DNA of 9,197 bases from Clostridia bacterium (GCA_017424085.1 JAFPBP010000078.1:1-9197); one strand, 5' to 3'; shown: positions 1 to 5,719, counted from the stretch's first letter. Numbers and translations are program-made. Notes: generated from the letters alone by a model not told the origin.

Positions 1-183
1 ACAGGGATTGATAGAGAGAATCCACCTCTTCGGGAGTGTAGGGATCCACGTCACCCTCACTGAAATGCAGAACCTCGGGATCTCATTCCAACGGTAAAGG
101 AGGGGCAGGTCGTCATCGGTCATGGGGCGCAAGGTAACAACGCCGTCGGTAAAGTTTTTGGTGTGAGTGCGAATCAATGCCAT
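1..183 (-). pseudogene. GNAT-family N-acetyltransferase, N-terminal part, with a one-base frameshift; truncated by window edge
   Basis: The start codon at 183-181 follows an AAGGA ribosome binding site 9 bases upstream. The first 34 residues contain VVTLRPMTDDDLPLLYRWNE, the typical beta1-alpha1 opening of GCN5-related acetyltransferases, which move an acetyl group from acetyl-CoA to an amine. After codon 34 (GAG at 84-82) this frame turns into unrelated residues. The neighbouring frame, from base 82 downward, instead reads DPEVLHFSEGDVDPYTPEEV and then DSLYQSL, the expected continuation in this family (WN-x-DPEVLHFSEGD). One extra G between bases 82 and 81 would restore a single reading frame. 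The gene is therefore either a recent frameshift pseudogene or an intact gene with a sequencing or assembly error. Neither frame meets a stop before the window edge. The acetyl-CoA binding motif lies outside the window, so the substrate cannot be judged. Confidence 0.72.
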
Positions 184-202
184 AATATATCATCCTTTTA
201 CT

Positions 203-241
203 AAAAATCCAAGGACCGCCCCGCAGGGAAATCCTTGGATT
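203..241 (-). terminator. Intrinsic terminator after the G5-3D lipoprotein gene
   Basis: A perfect 10-bp inverted repeat pairs AATCCAAGGA (206-215) with TCCTTGGATT (232-241). The 16-base loop can form a further CCC/GGG pairing. On the minus strand the stem is followed directly by a run of five T (207-203). It begins about 19 bases after the stop codon of the 3D gene and ends 20 bases before the start codon of the next gene, leaving very little room for a separate promoter. Confidence 0.75.
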
Positions 242-259
242 CACGTAGTTTCAACTTTA

Positions 260-1201
260 TTACGAGCCCGACGAGATCACGTATACCGTTCCCTGCAATC
301 TGCCGAAATAACGGCAGTCCTCATCGGTGGGGAGGAAAATATCGATAATATTCCCCTTGATGGCACCACCCGTATCCTTCGCATAGCAATAGCCGTATAC
401 GAAGCCGTTGTCAAGAACCACGTACAGATACGAATGGATGGGGATCACGGAGCGATCCACCGCAACGTAGCCAACCTTGGCAATATCACCGGAATAGGTA
501 TAGGAATCGCCTTCCTCATCGTAGGAATAGGCGGTAAACTCGCAAGCGAATTTTCGCTCGTAGCTTTCGGGCGGACCGTCCCCAAGATCCAAAAGATAGG
601 AAGCATCCACGTAGATCTTCGCATCGGTGGGCTCGGAGACCACCACGGAGGATACGGTCTTCGTTTCCACAGCGACACCGTCCACCAGCTTGGTCCGCTT
701 GGTGACCTCACGGACACCGGGAACGCCTGCCGTATTTTTCAGACGGGGCGCGTACTTCGCCGAATTGAAGGCATAGGACATGAGAACCTGCTGGGTTCCG
801 TAGGGAATGGATTCCTTTTCCACAGATTCCTCGTAGGTGACCCGTCCCACCTGAACGGTCATTTCACCCTCAAGCTGAGCAGAGAGATCGTAATTGATCT
901 CATCATCGGCACCTAAGGTGACCCGATAGGTGAGCAGAAGATCTTCAACGGTCCGAATCTCTTCCCCATCCACGGCGCAGGTATAGTGGACCCCGTCCAC
1001 GGAAAGGTACACGGGGAAGGTCTGATCTTGCTCCGATACGTTCTCAGACGAGACGGAGGAATCGGATCCGACCGCACCGACGGAATCCGACGGGTTGGAT
1101 CGGGGAGAGCAGGCGACGAGAACCGCCGCCATAGCGCACAGAAGGAGAAGGGAGAGAGAAACTCTCATCCAACCGAGCGTGCGTTGTAAGGGATTTTTCA
1201 T
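260..1201 (-). CDS. Cell-wall-associated lipoprotein with G5 and 3D domains
   Basis: This is a predicted lipoprotein of 313 residues. The chosen start at 1201 (MKNPLQ) puts a signal peptide directly at the N-terminus: a few basic residues, a hydrophobic core (VSLSLLLLCAMAAV), and a lipobox LVAC with the lipidated Cys at residue 31. A Ser/Asp-rich linker follows (32-60). Residues about 65-196 match the DUF348/G5 pattern of YabE-like wall proteins (VDGEEIRTVEDLLL, then GRVTYEESVEKESIPYGTQ). G5 domains are thought to bind peptidoglycan or N-acetylglucosamine. Residues about 220-310 form a 3D domain with its three conserved aspartates: D249 in VAVDRSVIP, D276 in AKDTGGAIKG and D287 in IIDIF. 3D domains resemble the catalytic barrel of lytic transglycosylases, so a peptidoglycan-cleaving role outside the membrane is likely but not proven. 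A longer ORF runs upstream to 1279, but it would bury the signal peptide. Another possible start is residue 12 (MRVSLS). Confidence 0.9.
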   Translation of the reverse strand: MKNPLQRTLGWMRVSLSLLLLCAMAAVLVACSPRSNPSDSVGAVGSDSSVSSENVSEQDQTFPVYLSVDGVHYTCAVDGEEIRTVEDLLLTYRVTLGADDEINYDLSAQLEGEMTVQVGRVTYEESVEKESIPYGTQQVLMSYAFNSAKYAPRLKNTAGVPGVREVTKRTKLVDGVAVETKTVSSVVVSEPTDAKIYVDASYLLDLGDGPPESYERKFACEFTAYSYDEEGDSYTYSGDIAKVGYVAVDRSVIPIHSYLYVVLDNGFVYGYCYAKDTGGAIKGNIIDIFLPTDEDCRYFGRLQGTVYVISSGS

Positions 1202-1415
1202 AGAACACCACCGTAGGAATTGTTCGTATAGTAGACCGCGTCCGTCCCCTGTACAGAGGACGGAGCGGAAATGTTCCATTCAATCGGGTCATGCGAGAAA
1301 GCGCGGACCCAATTACTGCAAGATATGCACGAAACGTGGGTGGTATGACTTTCGTGCAACGGTGCGGAGGATCGCCCGCAAAAAGCGAGGAACCGCCGCA
1401 AAGAAGGAAGCAGAC
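1202..1415 (-). other. 214-base structured gap between rpsI and the 3D lipoprotein gene
   Basis: No gene is seen here. Three inverted repeats could fold in the minus-strand transcript. The first is TGCACGAAA / TTTCGTGCA (1326-1334 with 1350-1358, 9 bp, 15-base loop). The second is AATCGGGTC / GACCCAATT (1282-1290 with 1306-1314, 9 bp with one G-U pair on the minus strand). The third is a 24-base near-palindrome at 1241-1264. A GC-rich block at about 1362-1403 holds a looser pairing (TGCGG-CGG with CC-CCGCA) and a T5 run, and might be a weak rpsI terminator. A poor promoter candidate is TACTAT at 1233-1228 with its -35 position inside the palindrome. The region may be the rpsI 3' end plus the 5' leader of the 3D gene. 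No known riboswitch consensus was recognised. Confidence 0.5.
1241..1264 (-). repeat. 24-base near-perfect inverted repeat upstream of the 3D gene
   Basis: The arms TCCGTCCCCT (1241-1250) and AGAGGACGGA (1255-1264) flank a GTAC centre. Ten pairs form; the only DNA mismatch (1248/1257) becomes a G-U pair in minus-strand RNA. It lies 40-63 bases upstream of the 3D gene start and has no T-run behind it, so it is not an ordinary terminator. It could be an operator for a dimeric regulator or a stable leader hairpin. Confidence 0.6.
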
Positions 1416-1820
1416 TCAGCGCTTGGAGAACTGAGGTGCGCGACGGGCGGCCTTCAAGCCGTACTTCTTTCTTTCCTTCATACGAGGATCTCTGGTCAGC
1501 AGGCCTGCCTTCTTCAGAGTAGCCTTGTATGCATCTGCATCAACCTTAACGAGAGCGCGGGACAGACCGTGACGGATGGCACCTGCCTGACCGGAAACGC
1601 CGCCGCCCAGAACCTTGATCACAAGGTCGAACTTACCGAGAGTGTCGGTGAGAGCCATGGGCTGACGAACGATGAGCTTCAGGGTCTCGAGACCGAAGTA
1701 CTCGTCGATATCTCTGCCGTTGATGGTGATCTTGCCGGTGCCTTCGTAAACACGAACGCTGGCAACGGACTTCTTTCTTCTGCCGGTACCGTAAAAGTAC
1801 GCTTTCTTGGAAGTATACAT
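1416..1820 (-). CDS. rpsI: 30S ribosomal protein S9 (uS9)
   Basis: This is a small-subunit protein of 134 residues whose basic C-terminal tail reaches toward tRNA in the ribosomal P site. The family pattern is complete: YFYGTGRRKKSVASVRVYEG near the N-terminus, ITINGRDIDEYFG, the glycine-rich VLGGGVSGQAGAIRHGLSRA, and the tail GLLTRDPRMKERKKYGLKAA ending in FSKR. Two in-frame ATG codons lie close together, at 1826 and 1820. The ribosome binding site AGGGGG (1835-1830) is 9 bases from the second but only 3 from the first, and other clostridial S9 proteins begin like the second, so 1820 is chosen. It follows rplM with a 17-base gap (11 bases to the upstream ATG) and is cotranscribed with it, as in most bacteria. 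Confidence 0.97.
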   Translation of the reverse strand: MYTSKKAYFYGTGRRKKSVASVRVYEGTGKITINGRDIDEYFGLETLKLIVRQPMALTDTLGKFDLVIKVLGGGVSGQAGAIRHGLSRALVKVDADAYKATLKKAGLLTRDPRMKERKKYGLKAARRAPQFSKR

Positions 1821-1829
1821 CTTCATTGT

Positions 1830-1835
1830 CCCCCT
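1830..1835 (-). promoter_or_regulatory. Ribosome binding site of rpsI
   Basis: AGGGGG on the minus strand begins 2 bases after the rplM stop codon. Its 9-base spacing to the ATG at 1820, against 3 bases to the ATG at 1826, favours the shorter S9 protein. Its closeness to the rplM stop suggests coupled translation. Confidence 0.7.
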
Positions 1836-1837
1836 AA

Positions 1838-2269
1838 TCAGTCAAGATTCAAAACTTCGGGCTTCTGAGCCTGATGCTTGTGTTCGCTGCCGCGATAAAC
1901 TCTCAGACGGGTGAGAGCGTTACGGCCGAGGGTGGTAGCGGGAAGCATACCCTTAACGGCGCGCTCGAAAGCGAATTCGGGGTTTTCTTTCATGAGGGTA
2001 GCGTACTGAACTTCCTTCAGACCGCCGACCCAACCGGTGTGATGACGGTAATACTTATCGGTCAGCTTCTTGCCGGTGAGAATCGCCTTTTCAACGTTGA
2101 TCACGATTACGTGATCGCCGCAATCCACGTGGGGGGTGTAGGTGGGCTTATGCTTGCCCTTCAGAATCTTCGCCACTTCGCTGGCAGTACGGCCCAGGGG
2201 CTTGTTTGCAGCGTCGACGATGTACCATTTGCGATCGATTTCGGTCGCTTTCGCCATAATAGTTGCCAT
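1838..2269 (-). CDS. rplM: 50S ribosomal protein L13 (uL13)
   Basis: This large-subunit protein, one of the early-assembling ones, is 143 residues long, the usual length. The sequence carries the complete family pattern: KWYIVDAANKPLGRTASEVA, then the GKHKPTYTPHVDCGDHVIVI stretch with the ILTGKKL loop, YYRHHTGWVGGLK, and the C-terminal AVKGMLPATTLGRNALTRLR and VYRGSEHKHQAQKP. The start at 2269 (MATIMAK) was chosen because conserved residues begin just after it and GGAGG (2285-2281) lies 11 bases upstream. The open frame runs further upstream to 2353, but that extension overlaps the promoter and its residues do not resemble L13. It is the first gene of the rplM-rpsI operon and is transcribed from the strong promoter at 2325-2353. 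Confidence 0.97.
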   Translation of the reverse strand: MATIMAKATEIDRKWYIVDAANKPLGRTASEVAKILKGKHKPTYTPHVDCGDHVIVINVEKAILTGKKLTDKYYRHHTGWVGGLKEVQYATLMKENPEFAFERAVKGMLPATTLGRNALTRLRVYRGSEHKHQAQKPEVLNLD

Positions 2270-2318
2270 GACTCGCAATTCCTCCATATCATTCATTTCG
2301 AATGTTGATTTTTTCAGC
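2270..2318 (-). promoter_or_regulatory. Short rplM 5' leader with a small hairpin
   Basis: If transcription starts about 7 bases after the -10 box (near 2318), the leader is about 49 bases long. It holds a 5-bp hairpin, CATTC/GAATG (2300-2304 with 2290-2294), directly before the GGAGG ribosome binding site. Firmicutes often carry an autoregulatory L13 leader here. The position fits, but the structure seen is small and I cannot match it to the known consensus. Confidence 0.35.
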
Positions 2319-2324
2319 TCGATT

Positions 2325-2353
2325 ATTATATCATAACCGACGCAATTTGTCAA
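2325..2353 (-). promoter_or_regulatory. Perfect-consensus sigma-70/SigA promoter of the rplM-rpsI operon
   Basis: On the minus strand TTGACA (2353-2348) is followed by a 17-base spacer and TATAAT (2330-2325), with TGA directly before the -10 box forming an extended -10 element. All 12 consensus hexamer bases match at the optimal spacing. Runs of A and T immediately upstream (about 2358-2385) resemble an UP element that binds the alpha subunit of RNA polymerase. The promoter lies about 80 bases beyond the rqcH stop codon and points at rplM. Confidence 0.92.
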
Positions 2354-2432
2354 GAGGTTTTTTGAAATTTTTCAATTTACAATTTGCAAACTCTTGTTTT
2401 CTTTTATTTTCTTCGTTTTTCTCTCGTTTTCT
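2354..2432 (-). other. A-rich spacer between rqcH and the rplM promoter
   Basis: This 79-base stretch is strongly AT-rich, and purine-rich on the transcribed strand, unlike the surrounding coding DNA. I see only a weak 5-bp inverted repeat (TTGAA/TTCAA, about 2371-2384) and no U-run behind a stem, so no convincing terminator for rqcH. Transcription from the trmK-nif3-rqcH group could read through into rplM. Confidence 0.5.
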
Positions 2433-4181
2433 TTAATCGCAATTCTTGTTTTTCCGTGCGGCACACAGCTCGGGGGAAGGATCCACGTAGGCGGTGCGGT
2501 AGGTTTCGTAGACCACCATGCCGGGCTTTGCCCCTGCGGGCTTGCGGATATTACGGACCTCGGTATAGTCCACCGCCACGTTATCGGCATCGCGCACGCT
2601 GCTGTTGGTAGCGGCAATAACTGCGGCTTCGGTCATGGCGAGATCGGTGGGGGTCTTTCCTTCCAGAAGCAGGATCACGTGGCTTCCGGGGCTGTTCTTC
2701 ACGTGGAACCAAATATCCCGACGGTCGGCGGTGCGAAGGGTCAGAGTATCGTTCTGCAGATTGTTGCGCCCGCACAAGACCGTAAAGCCTTCACTCGTGG
2801 TATAGCGCAGAGGCTTGGACTGCTCCCGATCCTTTCCGCCCTTTTTGGTGGCGGCGCGGCGCAGATACCCCTGCCCTGCCAATTCACGGCGCAGGTCGGT
2901 CAGCTCGGACAGACCCGTGGCGCGGGACAACGCATCGGACACCGAATTCAGATACTCCAGCTCCGCAAGCGCGAGGGTGATCTGCTCCCGCAGAATATTC
3001 TTGGCGGTCTGAGCCTTCTTATATTTTTTATAGTAGACCTGTGCGTTACGGCTGGCGGAAAGAGAGGGGTCCAGCGGGATCTTCACGTCGGCGGGAGGAT
3101 CCTGGGTATAATCGGTCAGAACCGCAGACGATTCGTGCCCCTTGAACCGATACAGATTGGAAACGATCAGATCGCCGTAGGTCTTGAATTCATCCGCACG
3201 GTCGCTTTCCTCCAGCTCTGCCCGCTGAGCATCGATCTTACGGGAGGTTCGGGCAATGGCGGTGGAAACCAGCTTGGAGATGTCTGCGGAATGACGACGG
3301 ATGTGCTCCACCGTATCCTTTTCCGCGTAATAGGCGTCCAGCGCCGCAGAGCAGGTGGGATGAGGCTGACAGGTATACCCCTCACCGTACTGGGTCACGG
3401 GGAAGCAGTAGACGTCCTTGGGGACCTGCGCCTTCAGAACCACGGGGGCGTAGGCACGGGACAAAACGGCGGACCGAAGAGCGTGAAGAGCCTCGGTCAG
3501 ACGGGGAATTCCACCGTCGGGCAGGGACGACAGATCGGCGTCGCAGGAGCCGAAGCAACGATACGAGATCTCACGGGACAAGAGAGGAGAAAAGCCCTCA
3601 AAGGTGCTCGTCAGAAACCGATCGGCGCGCAGGTCGGACTCGGGGGCGGGGACGGTAAAATCCTCCAAAATCGAGATCTTATTCTGAGAAGGAGGCAACT
3701 GATAGGTCACTCCGGGCAAAATGCGGCGGGGCGAGGAGGAGGACAGGTCAACCTGCCGCAGAGCATCGTAGATCTTTCCTTCTCCGTCGGTAAGGATCAG
3801 ATTGGAGGCACGCCCCATGATCTCGATGATCAGGCGCTTTTCCACCGCCTCGTAGAAGTCGTTCTTACAATCAAACCGCAGGATCAGCACCCGCTCCAGC
3901 CCGGGCTGAACCACGTCCATGAGCCGCGCCGCCGCCAGATGCTTACGGAGAAGCATGCAGAAATTGGGGGCGTAGGCGGGATTTTCCTTGGCGTAGCCCA
4001 TCCATTGGATGCGGGGGCTTACGGCGTTTGCGGAGAGCAACAGACGGCGGTTCTCTCCCTTGGAATAGAAATACAGAACCACCTCGTCCCGCTCAGGCTG
4101 GGTGATCCGATCCAGACGGGCACCCGCATGGTCGGAAAGCTCGTCCCGCAGGGCGCGGAGCATAATTCCGTCAATAGGCAT
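2433..4181 (-). CDS. rqcH: RqcH/NFACT-family ribosome quality control protein (Rqc2 homologue; FbpA-like)
   Basis: This cytoplasmic protein of 582 residues is close to the usual size of bacterial RqcH. RqcH binds stalled 50S subunits carrying peptidyl-tRNA and recruits alanyl-tRNA to add C-terminal alanine tails that mark the nascent chain for degradation. The family was first named fibronectin-binding protein A. The NFACT-N domain covers about residues 1-200 (IDGIMLRALRDEL opening, LIIEIMGRASNLIL). E120-I121-M122 and E96-R97 appear to align with the EIM and DR motifs needed for activity in Bacillus subtilis (from memory). A helical middle part follows (about 285-440). The NFACT-R domain (about 460-570) has the hallmark GRNNLQND, DIWFHVKNSPGSHVIL and a TEAA helix. 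The start at 4181 (MPIDG) is preceded by AAGGA; the open frame extends to 4223 without support. It lies 28 bases after nif3. Confidence 0.94.
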   Translation of the reverse strand: MPIDGIMLRALRDELSDHAGARLDRITQPERDEVVLYFYSKGENRRLLLSANAVSPRIQWMGYAKENPAYAPNFCMLLRKHLAAARLMDVVQPGLERVLILRFDCKNDFYEAVEKRLIIEIMGRASNLILTDGEGKIYDALRQVDLSSSSPRRILPGVTYQLPPSQNKISILEDFTVPAPESDLRADRFLTSTFEGFSPLLSREISYRCFGSCDADLSSLPDGGIPRLTEALHALRSAVLSRAYAPVVLKAQVPKDVYCFPVTQYGEGYTCQPHPTCSAALDAYYAEKDTVEHIRRHSADISKLVSTAIARTSRKIDAQRAELEESDRADEFKTYGDLIVSNLYRFKGHESSAVLTDYTQDPPADVKIPLDPSLSASRNAQVYYKKYKKAQTAKNILREQITLALAELEYLNSVSDALSRATGLSELTDLRRELAGQGYLRRAATKKGGKDREQSKPLRYTTSEGFTVLCGRNNLQNDTLTLRTADRRDIWFHVKNSPGSHVILLLEGKTPTDLAMTEAAVIAATNSSVRDADNVAVDYTEVRNIRKPAGAKPGMVVYETYRTAYVDPSPELCAARKNKNCD

Positions 4182-4209
4182 AACGATAATATCCTTCCAA
4201 TAAACAGTA

Positions 4210-4965
4210 TCACACCGAGCCAACGGGGTCGGTGAAGGCAGAATAGACCACGGTCAGCGCAGGATCGGCTTGCTTCAGCCAGCACTCCAGCACGGGCAAA
4301 ACGGGAGCCTCCGTGGCATAATGCCCCGCTTCTATGATGTTGATCCCTGCTTGTGCGGCTTCCAGAAAATGATGGTATTTCGCCTCTCCCGTAAGCAGGG
4401 TATCGTAGTCGGTTCCCACCATGGATTCCCACAGATCTCCACCCGAGCCGCCGCACAGGACCACGCGGGACACGGGACGTCCCCCATCGGCAATACGGAG
4501 GTTATTGGCAGAAAGATCGGCTTTGATCCTTGCCGCATACTCGGTCAGAGGCAGAGGCGCAGAAAGGACGCCCGCACGGGCAATTCCGTCGGGATCGCCC
4601 TCAAAGAGGGTCACGGATTCAAGCCCTGCGATCGAAGCCAGAACGTCGTTGACCCCGCCCTTCGCCGCATCCAGATTGGTGTGCACGGCAACGGCGGCAA
4701 TGCCTTTTTCAATGAGGCGGTAGACCCGATCGGCGGGCGAAAAGGTCTTTTGCGGAGAAAAGAGCGCAGGATGATGGGTGAGGATCAGATCAACCCCGAG
4801 GCGCTCCGCTTCGTCAATGACAGAGTAGGTAATATCCAAGGATAACAAAACCTTGCGGATCTCCCGCTTGGGGTCGCCGCAAAGAATGCCCGCATTGTCA
4901 AAAGACAGGGCAGTAGAAAAGGGTGCATGGGGATCCAGCACCGTAACAAGCTCATTCAGCGTCAT
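4210..4965 (-). CDS. Nif3-like dinuclear metal centre protein (YqfO/YbgI family)
   Basis: This is a Nif3/DUF34-family protein of 251 residues, without the PII-like insert that lengthens B. subtilis YqfO. Family members form ring-shaped hexamers with two metal ions per subunit; links to GTP cyclohydrolase-like folds and metal handling are reported, but the biochemical role is not settled. The metal-ligand motifs are present: LILTHHPALF (H64, H65), VHTNLDAAKGGVND (D99) and IIEAGHYATE (H215, E219). The C-terminal TDPVGSV resembles the family's usual end. The start at 4965 is set by AGGAGG 7 bases upstream (4978-4973); the open frame continues to 5043 but lacks family similarity. The start codon lies inside the end of trmK, overlapping by 14 bases, which suggests coupled translation. 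The trmK-nif3 pair is conserved in Firmicutes (yqfN-yqfO). Confidence 0.94.
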   Translation of the reverse strand: MTLNELVTVLDPHAPFSTALSFDNAGILCGDPKREIRKVLLSLDITYSVIDEAERLGVDLILTHHPALFSPQKTFSPADRVYRLIEKGIAAVAVHTNLDAAKGGVNDVLASIAGLESVTLFEGDPDGIARAGVLSAPLPLTEYAARIKADLSANNLRIADGGRPVSRVVLCGGSGGDLWESMVGTDYDTLLTGEAKYHHFLEAAQAGINIIEAGHYATEAPVLPVLECWLKQADPALTVVYSAFTDPVGSV

Positions 4966-5659
4966 CGTGTAACCTCCTGGAATATCGTTTCCATTGATCG
5001 TGCAACCGTTCATACATCCGCTCTTCCCACGCCATCGCATCAAAATCGGGGACCTCTGCGCGGCGCAGTCCCAAAAGGCGGCGTTGATGCGCGGTCAAGA
5101 GCTTTTCCAGATATGCGGGGGCATCGGGAGTGCAATCCAGATTTTGAGGAAGATAGCAATCCTCCTCGCAAAAGCTCTCGGTGGGGCACCGAGTGACCGA
5201 CAGGATAATATAACTCTTCTCCCCTTCACTGACCGCCCGCTCCCGCAGGATGGAATACCCATGGCGGAACAGATACCGCCGCAGAGTTTCGGGCTTGGTC
5301 ATGGGCTGAAGGATCAGCCTTGCCCCCTCCACGGGAGGGCATTCATAGAGAATTCGGGCGATCAGATCGCCCCCCATTCCCGCAATCACCAAGGCGTCGT
5401 AATCCTTCGAAACGGCGTGCAGACCGTCACTTTTCACCGTAGCGATCACGTCGGCAAGCCCCGCTTCGGCAACGGCAGAGGCGGCACGCTGCAGGGGTCC
5501 GTCGTTCACGTCGCAGGCATAGGCACGAGAGCAAAGCCCCTGTTGGATCATAAACACGGGCAAACGGGCGTGATCGGTCCCCACGTCCGCCAGAACCGTA
5601 CAGGGGGAGGCAAGCTCCGCCACGGCGGCAAGACGGGGGGAAAGCATGGTCAAATCCAT
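4952..5659 (-). CDS. trmK: tRNA (adenine(22)-N1)-methyltransferase TrmK
   Basis: This SAM-dependent methyltransferase of 235 residues belongs to the COG2384/TrmK (YqfN) family, which makes m1A at position 22 of bacterial tRNAs. The Rossmann-fold motifs are clear: VLADVGTDHARLPVFMIQQG (SAM-binding motif I), YACDVNDGPLQRA (motif II), DALVIAGMGGDLIARIL (the GMGG catalytic-region motif) and LILQPMTKPETLRRYLFRHG. A helical C-terminal part (about 185-235) fits the family's coiled-coil tRNA-binding extension. ATG at 5659 was chosen because GAGGAG (5669-5664) lies just upstream. A TTG farther upstream (5683) sits inside the preceding hairpin, and an ATG at 5647 is too far from the ribosome binding site. 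The gene overlaps nif3 by 14 bases. A terminator-like hairpin lies directly before its ribosome binding site. Confidence 0.95.
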   Translation of the reverse strand: MDLTMLSPRLAAVAELASPCTVLADVGTDHARLPVFMIQQGLCSRAYACDVNDGPLQRAASAVAEAGLADVIATVKSDGLHAVSKDYDALVIAGMGGDLIARILYECPPVEGARLILQPMTKPETLRRYLFRHGYSILRERAVSEGEKSYIILSVTRCPTESFCEEDCYLPQNLDCTPDAPAYLEKLLTAHQRRLLGLRRAEVPDFDAMAWEERMYERLHDQWKRYSRRLHDDAE

Positions 5660-5672
5660 AGATCTCCTCGAC

Positions 5673-5704
5673 AAAAAGGGCAAAAGGCAGCACCTTTTAC
5701 CCTT
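5673..5704 (-). terminator. Intrinsic terminator or attenuator between the DUF1858 gene and trmK
   Basis: On the minus strand AAGGGTAAAAGG (5704-5693), a 5-base loop TGCTG and CCTTTTGCCCTT (5687-5676) form a 12-bp stem with a single G-U pair, ending in a T5 run (5677-5673). It begins about 15 bases after the DUF1858 stop codon. Its 3' edge is only 3 bases from the trmK ribosome binding site and 13 from its start codon, so no promoter fits between. Either trmK depends on read-through, or its promoter lies upstream in or before the hairpin. Confidence 0.75.
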
Positions 5705-5719
5705 CGTTTTGTTCGCTTA

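Noticed and set aside
167..916. Plus-strand open frame of 249 codons opposite the 3D gene
   Set aside because: The antisense frame has well-supported G5 and 3D motifs; this frame shows no recognisable domain.
1202..1279. Longer start for the 3D lipoprotein (339 residues)
   Set aside because: It would put 26 polar residues before the signal peptide and run through the 24-base palindrome; a start at 1201 gives a normal lipoprotein signal.
1362..1403. Strong intrinsic terminator for rpsI
   Set aside because: The stem pairing is imperfect and the T5 run falls in the loop or middle rather than after a solid stem, so it is only mentioned as a weak possibility.
1202..1415. A c-di-AMP (ydaO/yuaA) riboswitch before a wall-hydrolase-like gene
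   Set aside because: The genomic setting would fit, but I could not find the conserved sequence blocks of that riboswitch in the gap.
2371..2384. Terminator after rqcH
   Set aside because: The stem is only about 5 bp of A-T-rich pairs and is followed on the minus strand by A, not U.
2394..4235. A 613-codon plus-strand open frame opposite rqcH
   Set aside because: It mirrors the coding strand of a clear RqcH gene. The translated product has low-complexity Gly/Gln/Ile-rich composition without any family motif, and no ribosome binding site or promoter was seen. It is a shadow of codon usage.
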